A program made the translations under genes and the position numbers. Below are positions 61,401 to 64,000 of a stretch of 64,000 nt of DNA, one piece after another. The stretch is from Phoronis australis (Eukaryota > Phoronida > Phoronidae): assembly GCA_002633005.1 (NCBI GenBank), contig NMRA01000457.1:259119-323118 (forward strand). Direction: 5' to 3'. Below the pieces are notes generated by a model. It did no database searches. It was not told the origin of the DNA and saw only the letters and a program-made list of their open reading frames with translations. Each line of letters begins with the position of its first letter. Position 1 is the first letter of the stretch.

Positions 61401-63778
61401 TCATTTATTTCTTTTAGACCATGAAATCATTTTTCAAAAGAAATTGGGTTTGTGTTCCCTGATATTGTTTAATACTTCACTTTTGCCATCACGTGACCTG
61501 ATAAGTTAACCTACTAGTAATAAATCTTGAATGAAATTCTACTCATTACACTTTTGCTGAGCTCAATTCTATAGATTTTTATATAAATGCACGGACTTGA
61601 TGATGAAGTTAATCATGATCTTCATGCTGTATGTATGCTATTTCCCTCTTGCCATATACAATCTGTGCAGGCCGCAACGTTGTGGAAGTAGCTAGGGTCA
61701 CAGGGGACAGTAGAAAGATCCTTGTGCAGGATAACCTAGATGAGCCCCGCGCCATCGCTGTATTCCCCGCTAGGGGCCTCATGTTCTGGACGGACTGGGG
61801 TCAAAAGGCCAAGATTGAGAGGGCCAATATGGATGGAAGTAACAGGAAGGTCATCATTCATAAAGATATTAGTAAGCTTTGTCTTGTATTATGAAAAGAA
61901 ATTTTAAAAGTAAAGAAATGCACAGAAATTGTCCTGTTTTGGATTCATGGAGATGAAGTCCTATCTCTCGTTTACTTGCAAATGACCCTAGATTCTGATA
62001 TTTGTAGAACCAGCTGGTCACTGCAAACTTGTGACATGTGGACTAGTTTCAAAAAGTTGTTTCTTTTACTAAATTATGTGCCATTGAGAAGCTTGTTTCA
62101 TGTTCTATAGAAACCTCACTAAGGACTTTTACAGATGTTTGGACATGTGGACATGAGTACACACGCTCGGGAGGAACTGGACTTTGCATGTGTCCAGTCA
62201 TCTGTCTGTATTATGCTTAGTTGCTGTAACATTTTAAAAGTTTTGTCACGTGTCTGAGTTTTGGAACCTTTTGGATTAATCATATTGTCAAAGTTCACTT
62301 CAGTTTCTTTGGAGGAGTTGAGTGATGCCCAAATGGGCCCGTGATTGGATGCACACCCAGTTTTCACACTGGTCTTGCAACTTATTTGTCAATCACTACA
62401 TTAGTCACCAAAATATATTTGAATTGTTTTGTAGACTCTTGTCTTTGGTTAAGTTGCAGTATAGCTGCTGAGTTATACTGAACAGTGACCTCTCCAGTTC
62501 GAAAAATTGATTAAAGACAGGATTGCTGTCTGTTCCAGTTTTATTTCATAGTCTCTCAAAGTCACAATCCTCCGAGAAAAAAAATAACAATAGAGCTGAG
62601 TGGATAAGTTCAGCCTATGTCACAAATTAAATTTCACACTTCCTTGTCTCTTGTTAGGGTGGCCAAATGGGTTGTGTATTGACTATGGAGCAAAGCGACT
62701 GTACTGGGCTGATGCAAGTCTCGACAAAATTGAGACGACCGATTTTAATGGCCGCAACCGTGTCCAGCTGATTAGCGGAGTAGGAGACATGCATCCGTTT
62801 GGTCTCACAGTGGTAAGGAAACGACTATTCTGATTGAGCTGTACATTCTATTTCGACTTGGCTTGGTCTTCAATGCCTAAAAACTGGTTTACTCTTACGG
62901 ATAACAGGTTTTTAGGTTGGAAATCAAGTAGAGATTACTGATTGTGTGTATGTAGACCATTGCATATCATGGAATGGGTAATCATTATACAAAGTGGACT
63001 ACAAAGTGCTGTTACGAGTAGGCTAATCCATCAAAGCATTGGAAATCAAAATGGAAGGAAGTGATGTGATTCGTTAAGGTTCTTATCTTGATGCCATAAA
63101 CCCTATGTGTTGGCGAGAAATCGCATGTTATCCCCTTAGTGACTTGCGGTTTGCTCAAGATTTTCAACTGCTTGGAGTATGTTGAGTGGCTACTCGGGAT
63201 GATCTATCACAACAAAATTGCATTTATTTTGTTTTAGAGAACACTAAATCTTAGTCTTTTGTGTGGCCAGATGTGCTGCTTGTGAGCTGTAATTTGATAC
63301 TTATTTAAGCATAATTGTCTGCCCTGTTGACATCATTTGATCCGTAGATAATTAATTTGTGGTTCTGGAGCTAAAAAGTGTTGTGAAGTTTGCATCATCT
63401 TAATTAATTAGTGATTCTCTAATAGATAAATATGCTGTCAGTGATTCATGTCAGTGATTCAAAGAAACAGTTCGTCTGCAAGAGGAAACATTCATTTACA
63501 GTATAGTTATTTTTAGTTTGGAGATTACATCTATTGGACTGATTGGAGTACACGATCAATTGAACGAGCCAATCGCAAGACAGGAGGTCAGCGCGTCACT
63601 ATCCAAGGCGACATGGACAACCTTATGGACATTCATGTCGTATCACTGCATGCCCAGGTCGGCTACAATCCGTGTAAAACTCAAAATGGTGGCTGCAGTC
63701 ACCTGTGCCTAGCGACACCTGGTGGCTACACCTGTGCTTGTCCTGAGTACACAACCAGTGATAAGCCATGCTCTACTG
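10384..63778 (+). CDS. LRP4: LRP4 (MEGF7) orthologue, 31 exons, 3' end outside window
   Basis: Joined exons give 1648 residues plus one base: signal peptide (1-17), eight LDLa repeats (18-348), two EGF repeats (349-432, the second with the calcium-type DMNEC), then four YWTD propellers (433-693, 736-998, 1043-1303, 1346-~1605), each followed by an EGF module. LDLa repeats first and propellers after excludes LRP5/6, which have the reverse order. The eight-cysteine first LDLa repeat and motifs such as AKHHVIE and LHFPMDIHT are specific to LRP4. In vertebrates LRP4 binds agrin and activates MuSK at neuromuscular synapses, and binds sclerostin, Dkk1 and Wise. The transmembrane segment and tail (about 250 residues in human) are missing because the window ends. 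All 30 junctions close in phase. Confidence 0.95.
11480..12075. mobile_element. Degenerate relative of the CAGGGCTCG element
   Basis: Starts near CAGCACTCGATTTGG and ends near GAGCGAGCACTG, degenerate inverted ends, with internal GGTCGC and GCGACTT motifs. About 200 bases inside (11710-11910) resemble 28645-28865 (both carry a CACACATCAAA motif followed by a GATGGAAGT motif), so the two loci are copies of one family. Confidence 0.55.
13224..13394 (+). other. Unassigned 56-codon open frame
   Basis: Starts [20 protein letters not shown] and ends at TAG 13392. It is GC-richer than its surroundings and protein-like in composition. I do not recognise it; it may be a transposon or retrogene remnant, or chance. 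Confidence 0.2.
14890..15560. repeat. Dispersed repeat family C, copy 1
   Basis: Diverged copy of sequence also present at about 29850-30375 and 31260-31795: shared landmarks GTGGGAAATGTATGGAA, TAATAGCAGGAAA, GGCGCTGAACGCCTGTCC and AAAGACCTGAT. No coding capacity evident. Family unknown to me. Confidence 0.7.
15610..17452. other. LRP4 intron 1, 15.6-17.4 kb
   Basis: No gene seen. Around 16920-17110 there are several GCGACCTG-like motifs related to the CAGGGCTCG element family, probably a decayed copy. Confidence 0.4.
17453..17596. mobile_element. 144-bp MITE-like element with perfect 15-bp inverted ends
   Basis: Ends are ATGGGCGGCGCACCA and TGGTGCGCCGCCCAT, exact reverse complements. CGTTGC stands at 17447-17452 and again at 17598-17603, a likely target duplication. 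Inside are two related GC-rich half-units with runs of C and G (ATAGCCCC, TTTAGCCCC), so the element can also fold into hairpins. Much GC-richer than the host intron. Confidence 0.75.
17604..20477. other. LRP4 intron 1, 17.6-20.5 kb
   Basis: No gene. 18541-18690 has a piece of dispersed repeat family D (ATTTGCCATTATGAAATTGG). The remainder is AT-rich unique-looking sequence. Confidence 0.4.
20478..20912. mobile_element. MITE-like element, imperfect inverted ends
   Basis: Left end GCTTTCGCATTAGTTAGTCC; right end, read in reverse, GCCTTTTCATACTGACTTAA. The same terminal motif (GC-TTTTGCACTAGAGTTAGTCC) recurs at 41215, so this is a family. No coding capacity. Confidence 0.5.
23205..23715 (+). 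repeat. Dispersed repeat family A copy
   Basis: Shares ordered landmarks with copies at 29160-29590, 30580-31000, 38560-39055, 43790-44100 and 60310-60680, and with an inverted copy at 4290-4640: GGGTCATGTG, TTTAGCAAAAA, CTCATGCAAAAATGG, CATTTATGAGAT, then AGCCAAATTTG. About 450 bp, AT-rich, without coding capacity. Confidence 0.7.
24272..24606 (+). repeat. Minisatellite, 24-bp unit, about 14 copies
   Basis: Units of the form ATTCCTGTGATATCTCACCT plus TTAA, with a few shortened copies. The unit length keeps one frame open and produces an artificial (ISPINSCD)n reading; it lies deep in LRP4 intron 1 and is not considered coding. Confidence 0.95.
25512..26484. mobile_element. hAT-like non-autonomous DNA element, 973 bp
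   Basis: Begins CAGGGCTCGACC and ends GCCGAGCCCTG. TTCAA precedes (25507-25511) and follows (26485-26489), a likely target duplication (hAT elements usually give 8 bp, so the class is tentative). Sub-terminal regions carry inverted, repeated GGTCGCAAAATGCGACCT-type motifs. No transposase frame. Related degenerate copies at 11480-12075 and about 28440-28900. Confidence 0.7.
26485..29038. other. LRP4 intron 1, 26.5-29.0 kb
   Basis: 26570-26720 is a repeat (family E) also seen near 32620-32900 and 60960-61100. 28130-28490 is a family D repeat containing a 10-bp inverted pair GTTCGTTATT and AATAACGAAC. 28440-28900 resembles 11480-12075. No gene seen. Confidence 0.45.
29039..30460 (+). repeat. 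Direct duplication, copy 1 (ends at the N)
   Basis: 1422 bp nearly identical to 30462-31877. Starts CTGCATCAGTGTCA and ends AAAGATTGAAAATTTTTT immediately before the single N at 30461. Contains family A and family C repeats. Best read as the end of one contig overlapping the next. Confidence 0.95.
30461..30461. other. Single N: assembly join
   Basis: The only ambiguous base I noticed in the window. It stands exactly between the two 1.4 kb copies, marking a join rather than a sequencing miscall. Confidence 0.9.
30462..31877 (+). repeat. Direct duplication, copy 2
   Basis: 1416 bp, co-linear with copy 1 with scattered substitutions and short indels (a few percent by eye). Ends at the same AAAATTTTTT, after which the sequence continues uniquely. 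Confidence 0.95.
31878..34048. other. LRP4 intron 1, right end
   Basis: AT-rich, no gene. A family E repeat lies near 32620-32900. The last 50 bases contain the T-rich tract and CCAG acceptor of LRP4 exon 2. Confidence 0.45.
34049..34207 (+). CDS. LRP4: LRP4 exon 2: LDLa repeat 1 (atypical, eight Cys)
   Basis: Begins [20 protein letters not shown] and contains [16 protein letters not shown]. Eight cysteines instead of the canonical six, with an insertion before the CIP motif, exactly as I recall for the first LRP4 repeat in vertebrates. The calcium motif is relaxed (DCSRGNDEG). Phase 1-1, acceptor GTTCCAG, donor GTATGT. Confidence 0.95.
34672..34794 (+). CDS. LRP4: LRP4 exon 3: LDLa repeat 2
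   Basis: Residues about 71-111. Six-cysteine LDLa module with [16 protein letters not shown], where the acidic calcium cage is intact except that SDE is replaced by SEE. Phase 1-1, acceptor TTTGCAG, donor GTAAGG. Confidence 0.96.
35186..35299 (+). CDS. LRP4: LRP4 exon 4: LDLa repeat 3
   Basis: Six cysteines, [17 protein letters not shown]-type calcium cage (seen as [16 protein letters not shown]). Phase 1-1, acceptor TTTTCAG, donor GTAAGA. Confidence 0.96.
36942..37058 (+). CDS. LRP4: LRP4 exon 5: LDLa repeat 4
   Basis: [20 protein letters not shown] then [15 protein letters not shown]: complete six-cysteine module with a full calcium cage. Phase 1-1, acceptor TGTTTCAG, donor GTAAGT. Confidence 0.96.
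37325..37450 (+). CDS. LRP4: LRP4 exon 6: LDLa repeat 5
   Basis: [20 protein letters not shown] then [16 protein letters not shown]. The CGDWxDE variant matches the fifth human LRP4 repeat, supporting one-to-one orthology of repeats. Phase 1-1, acceptor TTGACAG, donor GTATGT. Confidence 0.96.
38560..39055 (+). repeat. Dispersed repeat family A copy next to exon 7
   Basis: Landmarks GGCATGGTCACATGACTC, CCCTCATGCAAAAAC, CATTTCTGAGATGTCATG and AAGGTTCTACATAACCGTAA. Ends about 35 bp before the exon 7 splice acceptor. Confidence 0.65.
39089..39205 (+). CDS. LRP4: LRP4 exon 7: LDLa repeat 6
   Basis: [20 protein letters not shown] then [15 protein letters not shown]. Phase 1-1, acceptor TTTGGTAG, donor GTGTGT. 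A copy of dispersed repeat family A ends only about 35 bp upstream of the acceptor. Confidence 0.95.
40249..40368 (+). CDS. LRP4: LRP4 exon 8: LDLa repeat 7
   Basis: [20 protein letters not shown] then [15 protein letters not shown]. Phase 1-1, acceptor TTTTGCAG. The donor (TGTG|GTATGT) is present three times because the last 8 exon bases and 32 intron bases form a tandem array. The first donor gives the correct frame. Confidence 0.95.
40361..40480 (+). repeat. Minisatellite across a 5' splice site, 40-bp unit x 3
   Basis: Three identical 40-bp units start at 40361, 40401 and 40441, each beginning GGGATGTGGTATGTTTGGCA. Each carries the final 8 bases of exon 8 and a full donor (donors at 40369, 40409 and 40449). 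The unit is not a multiple of three. Reading through reaches TAG at 40437. Confidence 0.97.
41215..41731. mobile_element. MITE-like element, 517 bp
   Basis: Left end GCTTTTGCACTAGAGTTAGT, right end TAATGCGAAAGGC whose reverse complement GCCTTTCGCATTA matches the left end with about three mismatches. TTAAG stands just outside on each side (41208-41212 and 41734-41738). Same family as 20478-20912. Confidence 0.55.
42158..42274 (+). CDS. LRP4: LRP4 exon 9: LDLa repeat 8
   Basis: [20 protein letters not shown] then [15 protein letters not shown]. The CNGV variant in place of CDGD is shared with the last LDLa repeat of human LRP4. Phase 1-1, acceptor GTTACAG, donor GTGGGT. Confidence 0.95.
43068..43193 (+). 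CDS. LRP4: LRP4 exon 10: EGF repeat 1
   Basis: [20 protein letters not shown] then [16 protein letters not shown]: six-cysteine EGF module of the LDLR-family NGGC type. Phase 1-1, acceptor AATTTCAG, donor GTAAGT. Confidence 0.95.
43627..43752 (+). CDS. LRP4: LRP4 exon 11: calcium-binding EGF repeat
   Basis: Opens [17 protein letters not shown] and continues [21 protein letters not shown] is the D-x-(D/N)-E-C calcium-binding EGF signature. Phase 1-1, acceptor CCTTGTAG, donor GTAAGT. Confidence 0.95.
43790..44100 (+). repeat. Dispersed repeat family A copy
   Basis: Landmarks AATGGGTCATGTGACCATG, TTAGCGAAAAATAAAGG and CCCTCATGCAAAAGTGGAAC. Truncated at its right end compared with other copies. 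Confidence 0.6.
44380..44610 (+). CDS. LRP4: LRP4 exon 12: propeller 1, first blades
   Basis: [18 protein letters not shown] opens the propeller, as at the same place in other LDLR-family proteins, and the first YWTD position reads FWSD. Residues 433-509. Phase 1-1, acceptor TTTCAG. Confidence 0.95.
44929..45085 (+). CDS. LRP4: LRP4 exon 13: propeller 1, blades 2-3
   Basis: [20 protein letters not shown] then [17 protein letters not shown] and [11 protein letters not shown]. Phase 1 in, phase 2 out (GG|GTGAGA); the missing base is supplied by the A of exon 14. Acceptor CCTGTAG. Confidence 0.95.
45665..46059 (+). CDS. LRP4: LRP4 exon 14: propeller 1, blades 3-6
   Basis: A large exon (395 nt). 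It shows [74 protein letters not shown] and [16 protein letters not shown], very close to vertebrate LRP4. In propellers 2-4 the equivalent stretch is divided by one or more introns. Phase 2-1, acceptor GTTCCCAG, donor GTAAGT. Confidence 0.97.
46124..46185 (+). repeat. 31-bp tandem repeat x 2
   Basis: Two identical units AAATTTAAATGCACGTCTCT plus TATGGTGAGAC, 64 bp after the exon 14 donor. Confidence 0.9.
47227..47352 (+). CDS. LRP4: LRP4 exon 15: EGF after propeller 1
   Basis: [20 protein letters not shown] then [16 protein letters not shown]: the [13 protein letters not shown] type that packs against an LDLR-family propeller. Phase 1-1, acceptor CATCCAG, donor GTAGGT. Confidence 0.95.
47686..47894 (+). 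CDS. LRP4: LRP4 exon 16: propeller 2, first blades
   Basis: [20 protein letters not shown] then [19 protein letters not shown] and WDGTGQE, strongly LRP4-like. Phase 1 in, phase 0 out (GAG|GTAATG). Two copies of a 21-bp sequence follow 6 bases into the intron. Confidence 0.95.
47900..47941 (+). repeat. 21-bp tandem repeat x 2 beside exon 16 donor
   Basis: GTTGTCATGGGGGTGGGGAC(C) followed by a copy with two substitutions, beginning six bases into the intron. G-rich. Confidence 0.85.
48649..48836 (+). CDS. LRP4: LRP4 exon 17: propeller 2, blades 2-3
   Basis: [20 protein letters not shown] then [17 protein letters not shown] and [14 protein letters not shown]. Phase 0-2, acceptor TTTTTAG, donor GTGAGG. 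Confidence 0.95.
49917..50118 (+). CDS. LRP4: LRP4 exon 18: propeller 2, blades 3-5
   Basis: [20 protein letters not shown], then [20 protein letters not shown] and [17 protein letters not shown]. Phase 2-0, acceptor TTTTTTAG, donor CAG|GTATGC. Confidence 0.95.
50705..50894 (+). CDS. LRP4: LRP4 exon 19: propeller 2, last blades
   Basis: [20 protein letters not shown], then [16 protein letters not shown] and [15 protein letters not shown]. Phase 0-1, acceptor TTACCAG, donor GTGAGT. Confidence 0.95.
51794..51925 (+). CDS. LRP4: LRP4 exon 20: EGF after propeller 2
   Basis: [20 protein letters not shown] then [18 protein letters not shown]. Slightly longer than the other EGF exons (132 against 126 nt) because of a two-residue insertion between the third and fourth cysteines. 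Phase 1-1, acceptor TTTGCAG, donor GTGAGA. Confidence 0.94.
52632..52769 (+). CDS. LRP4: LRP4 exon 21: propeller 3, start
   Basis: [20 protein letters not shown] then [14 protein letters not shown]. Phase 1-1, acceptor TTCTGTAG, donor GTACGT. An additional intron separates this from the first YWTD-like strand (IYMAD) in exon 22, unlike propellers 1 and 2. Confidence 0.93.
53452..53556 (+). CDS. LRP4: LRP4 exon 22: propeller 3, first blade
   Basis: [20 protein letters not shown] then HGLQTTE. Phase 1-1, acceptor CTTGCAG, donor GAGA|GTAAGT. The final 16 exon bases and the donor are the first unit of a seven-copy 34-bp minisatellite. The first donor gives the correct frame into exon 23. Confidence 0.94.
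53541..53778 (+). repeat. Minisatellite across a 5' splice site, 34-bp unit x 7
   Basis: Seven 34-bp units start at 53541, 53575, 53609, 53643, 53677, 53711 and 53745. Each unit begins CTGCAGACCACCGAGAGTAA and so carries the last 16 bases of exon 22 plus its donor. Variants: T in copies 3 and 5, A in copy 6, and GTACGT as the copy-7 donor. Readthrough meets TAA at 53592. Confidence 0.98.
54271..54424 (+). CDS. LRP4: LRP4 exon 23: propeller 3, blades 2-3
   Basis: [20 protein letters not shown] then [21 protein letters not shown]1143 and W1159 of this model align with human R1170 and W1186 (same 16-residue spacing), residues I recall as mutated in LRP4 sclerosteosis and needed for sclerostin binding. 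Phase 1-2, acceptor TTGTACAG, donor GTAGGT. Confidence 0.94.
54590..55230 (+). repeat. Diverged direct duplication in LRP4 intron 23
   Basis: About 54600-54890 and 54985-55230 share ordered blocks: GACTACTGC..TGTGCCTC, TTGACA.ATTTTCA, TTTGGCAAA, then ATGTATTCT. They are clearly diverged, so this is an older tandem duplication or two members of one repeat family. Confidence 0.65.
55946..56108 (+). CDS. LRP4: LRP4 exon 24: propeller 3, blades 3-5
   Basis: [20 protein letters not shown], then [20 protein letters not shown] and AKAQ. Phase 2-0, acceptor TTTGTTAG, donor CAG|GTACGT. Confidence 0.95.
56488..56628 (+). repeat. 47-bp tandem repeat x 3
   Basis: Units start at 56488, 56535 and 56582, each beginning GTGTCTACAAGTTGGCTATT, with one or two changes per copy. 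Lies in LRP4 intron 24; follows a family D repeat. Confidence 0.93.
56934..57156 (+). CDS. LRP4: LRP4 exon 25: propeller 3, last blades
   Basis: [20 protein letters not shown] then [20 protein letters not shown] and [17 protein letters not shown] and SYIYWTDW are shared with human LRP4. Phase 0-1, acceptor CATTTCAG, donor GTAACA. Confidence 0.95.
57314..57609 (+). repeat. 74-bp tandem repeat x 4 plus partial
   Basis: Units start at 57314, 57388, 57462 and 57536, with a partial one from 57610. Core ATGCAACTATGACTTGGTTG then TGAAACCATCAGTCAATCAT. A few substitutions distinguish the copies. Lies in LRP4 intron 25. Confidence 0.95.
58309..58434 (+). CDS. LRP4: LRP4 exon 26: EGF after propeller 3
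   Basis: [20 protein letters not shown] then [16 protein letters not shown]. Phase 1-1, acceptor TATTGTAG, donor GTGAGC. Confidence 0.95.
59514..59691 (+). CDS. LRP4: LRP4 exon 27: propeller 4, start
   Basis: [20 protein letters not shown] then [20 protein letters not shown]; the YYTD variant occurs at the same place in human LRP4. Phase 1-2 (AG|GTGCAC donor, weak), acceptor TTCTTACAG. Confidence 0.94.
60310..60680 (+). repeat. Dispersed repeat family A copy next to exon 28
   Basis: Landmarks TTGGGTCACATGAACATGCC, TTTAGCAAAAACG and TTTCTGAGATGTGTTATTCC. It ends about 45 bp before the exon 28 acceptor, like the copy beside exon 7. Confidence 0.65.
60725..60837 (+). CDS. LRP4: LRP4 exon 28: propeller 4, blades 1-2
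   Basis: [20 protein letters not shown] then [17 protein letters not shown]. Phase 2-1, acceptor CATTTCAG, donor GTAGGG. A family A dispersed repeat ends about 50 bp upstream. Confidence 0.94.
61671..61871 (+). CDS. LRP4: LRP4 exon 29: propeller 4, blades 2-4
   Basis: [20 protein letters not shown] then [18 protein letters not shown]. The YWTDWG junction that carries a phase-2 intron in propellers 1-3 is uninterrupted here. Phase 1-1, acceptor TGTGCAG, donor GTAAGC. Confidence 0.95.
62658..62812 (+). CDS. LRP4: LRP4 exon 30: propeller 4, blades 4-5
   Basis: [20 protein letters not shown] then [16 protein letters not shown] and HPFGLTV. Phase 1-0, acceptor TTGTTAG, donor GTG|GTAAGG. Confidence 0.94.
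63517..63778 (+). CDS. LRP4: LRP4 exon 31: propeller 4 last blades fused to EGF
   Basis: [20 protein letters not shown], then [15 protein letters not shown], followed with no intron by [20 protein letters not shown] and [13 protein letters not shown]. In propellers 1-3 a phase-1 intron separates propeller and EGF; here it is absent. Phase 0-1, acceptor ATTTTTAG, donor GTAGGA. The next exon is outside the window. Confidence 0.94.
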
Positions 63779-64000
63779 GTAGGAGTTCTCAAAATATTTC
63801 AAAATCTCGTTTCTCTTAAAATTAGCTACTGGAAATTTTTTTTAGTTCTTGTTTTGCTTTGATTCCATGTCGTGAACACATCCACTAAAACAAGAAACTG
63901 TAGGAACACCGCATTTATCCACCTTCACTCTTATCAGGCTTCTATTGTGAGTCAGCATGCGTGAATAATTGGCTGATAAGCCACCTCTGGAACTACTTTT
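63779..64000. other. Start of LRP4 intron 31
   Basis: Intronic sequence to the window edge. The stalk, transmembrane helix and cytoplasmic tail with its endocytic motif are expected further right. Nothing else seen. Confidence 0.6.

Larger units (their letters stand above)
44611..63516. other. LRP4 introns 12-30 (between listed exons)
   Basis: Non-coding sequence between listed exons. Tandem repeats: 46124-46185 (31 bp x 2), 47900-47941 (21 bp x 2), 53541-53778 (34 bp x 7), 56488-56628 (47 bp x 3) and 57314-57609 (74 bp x 4). A diverged direct duplication fills 54590-55230. A family A copy is at 60310-60680 and a family E piece at 60960-61100. No nested gene seen. Confidence 0.5.

Noticed and set aside
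44380-63778. Assignment of the plus-strand gene to LRP5/6 or LRP1/2
   Set aside because: LRP5/6 have propellers before the LDLa repeats. LRP1/2 have many more, alternating clusters. The eight-LDLa, two-EGF, four-propeller order and specific motifs fit LRP4.

Overview
This is a eukaryotic, intron-rich and AT-rich window carrying two protein genes in divergent (head-to-head) orientation. On the minus strand (342-8921) lies a complete 8-exon coding set for an orthologue of human CSTPP1 (C11orf49), the regulator of the centriolar-satellite tubulin polyglutamylase complex. On the plus strand (10384 to beyond 63778) lies most of an orthologue of LRP4 (MEGF7), the LDL-receptor-family co-receptor for agrin/MuSK and for Wnt antagonists. 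I reconstructed 31 LRP4 coding exons (4945 nt, 1648 complete codons). They encode a signal peptide, eight LDLa repeats, two EGF repeats, and four six-bladed YWTD propellers each followed by an EGF module. Every splice phase closes. The transmembrane segment and cytoplasmic tail must lie to the right of the window.

Layout: 1-341 is CSTPP1 3' flank; 342-8921 is CSTPP1; 8922-10383 is the shared 1.46 kb divergent promoter interval; 10384-10435 is the LRP4 signal-peptide exon; 10436-34048 is a 23.6 kb first LRP4 intron filled with dispersed repeats, MITE-like elements and a minisatellite; 34049-63778 holds LRP4 exons 2-31.

Organism: an animal. The LRP4-CSTPP1 divergent pair also exists on human 11p11.2 as far as I recall, so this looks like an old bilaterian or chordate linkage. 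Two minisatellites copy an exon end together with its 5' splice site. I recall this peculiarity from amphioxus genes, where such arrays were called mirages. A 1.4 kb duplicated block split by a single N looks like two unmerged, clearly diverged haplotypes, which also fits a very heterozygous invertebrate such as amphioxus. The species call is inference, not proof.

The most notable observations are the two splice-donor minisatellites (40361-40480 and 53541-53778), the conserved divergent gene pair, the probable false haplotype duplication around 30461, several repeat families with visible inverted termini, and conservation of two propeller-3 residues whose human counterparts I recall as disease sites. 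The genes do not form a known common pathway; what links them is the shared promoter interval.
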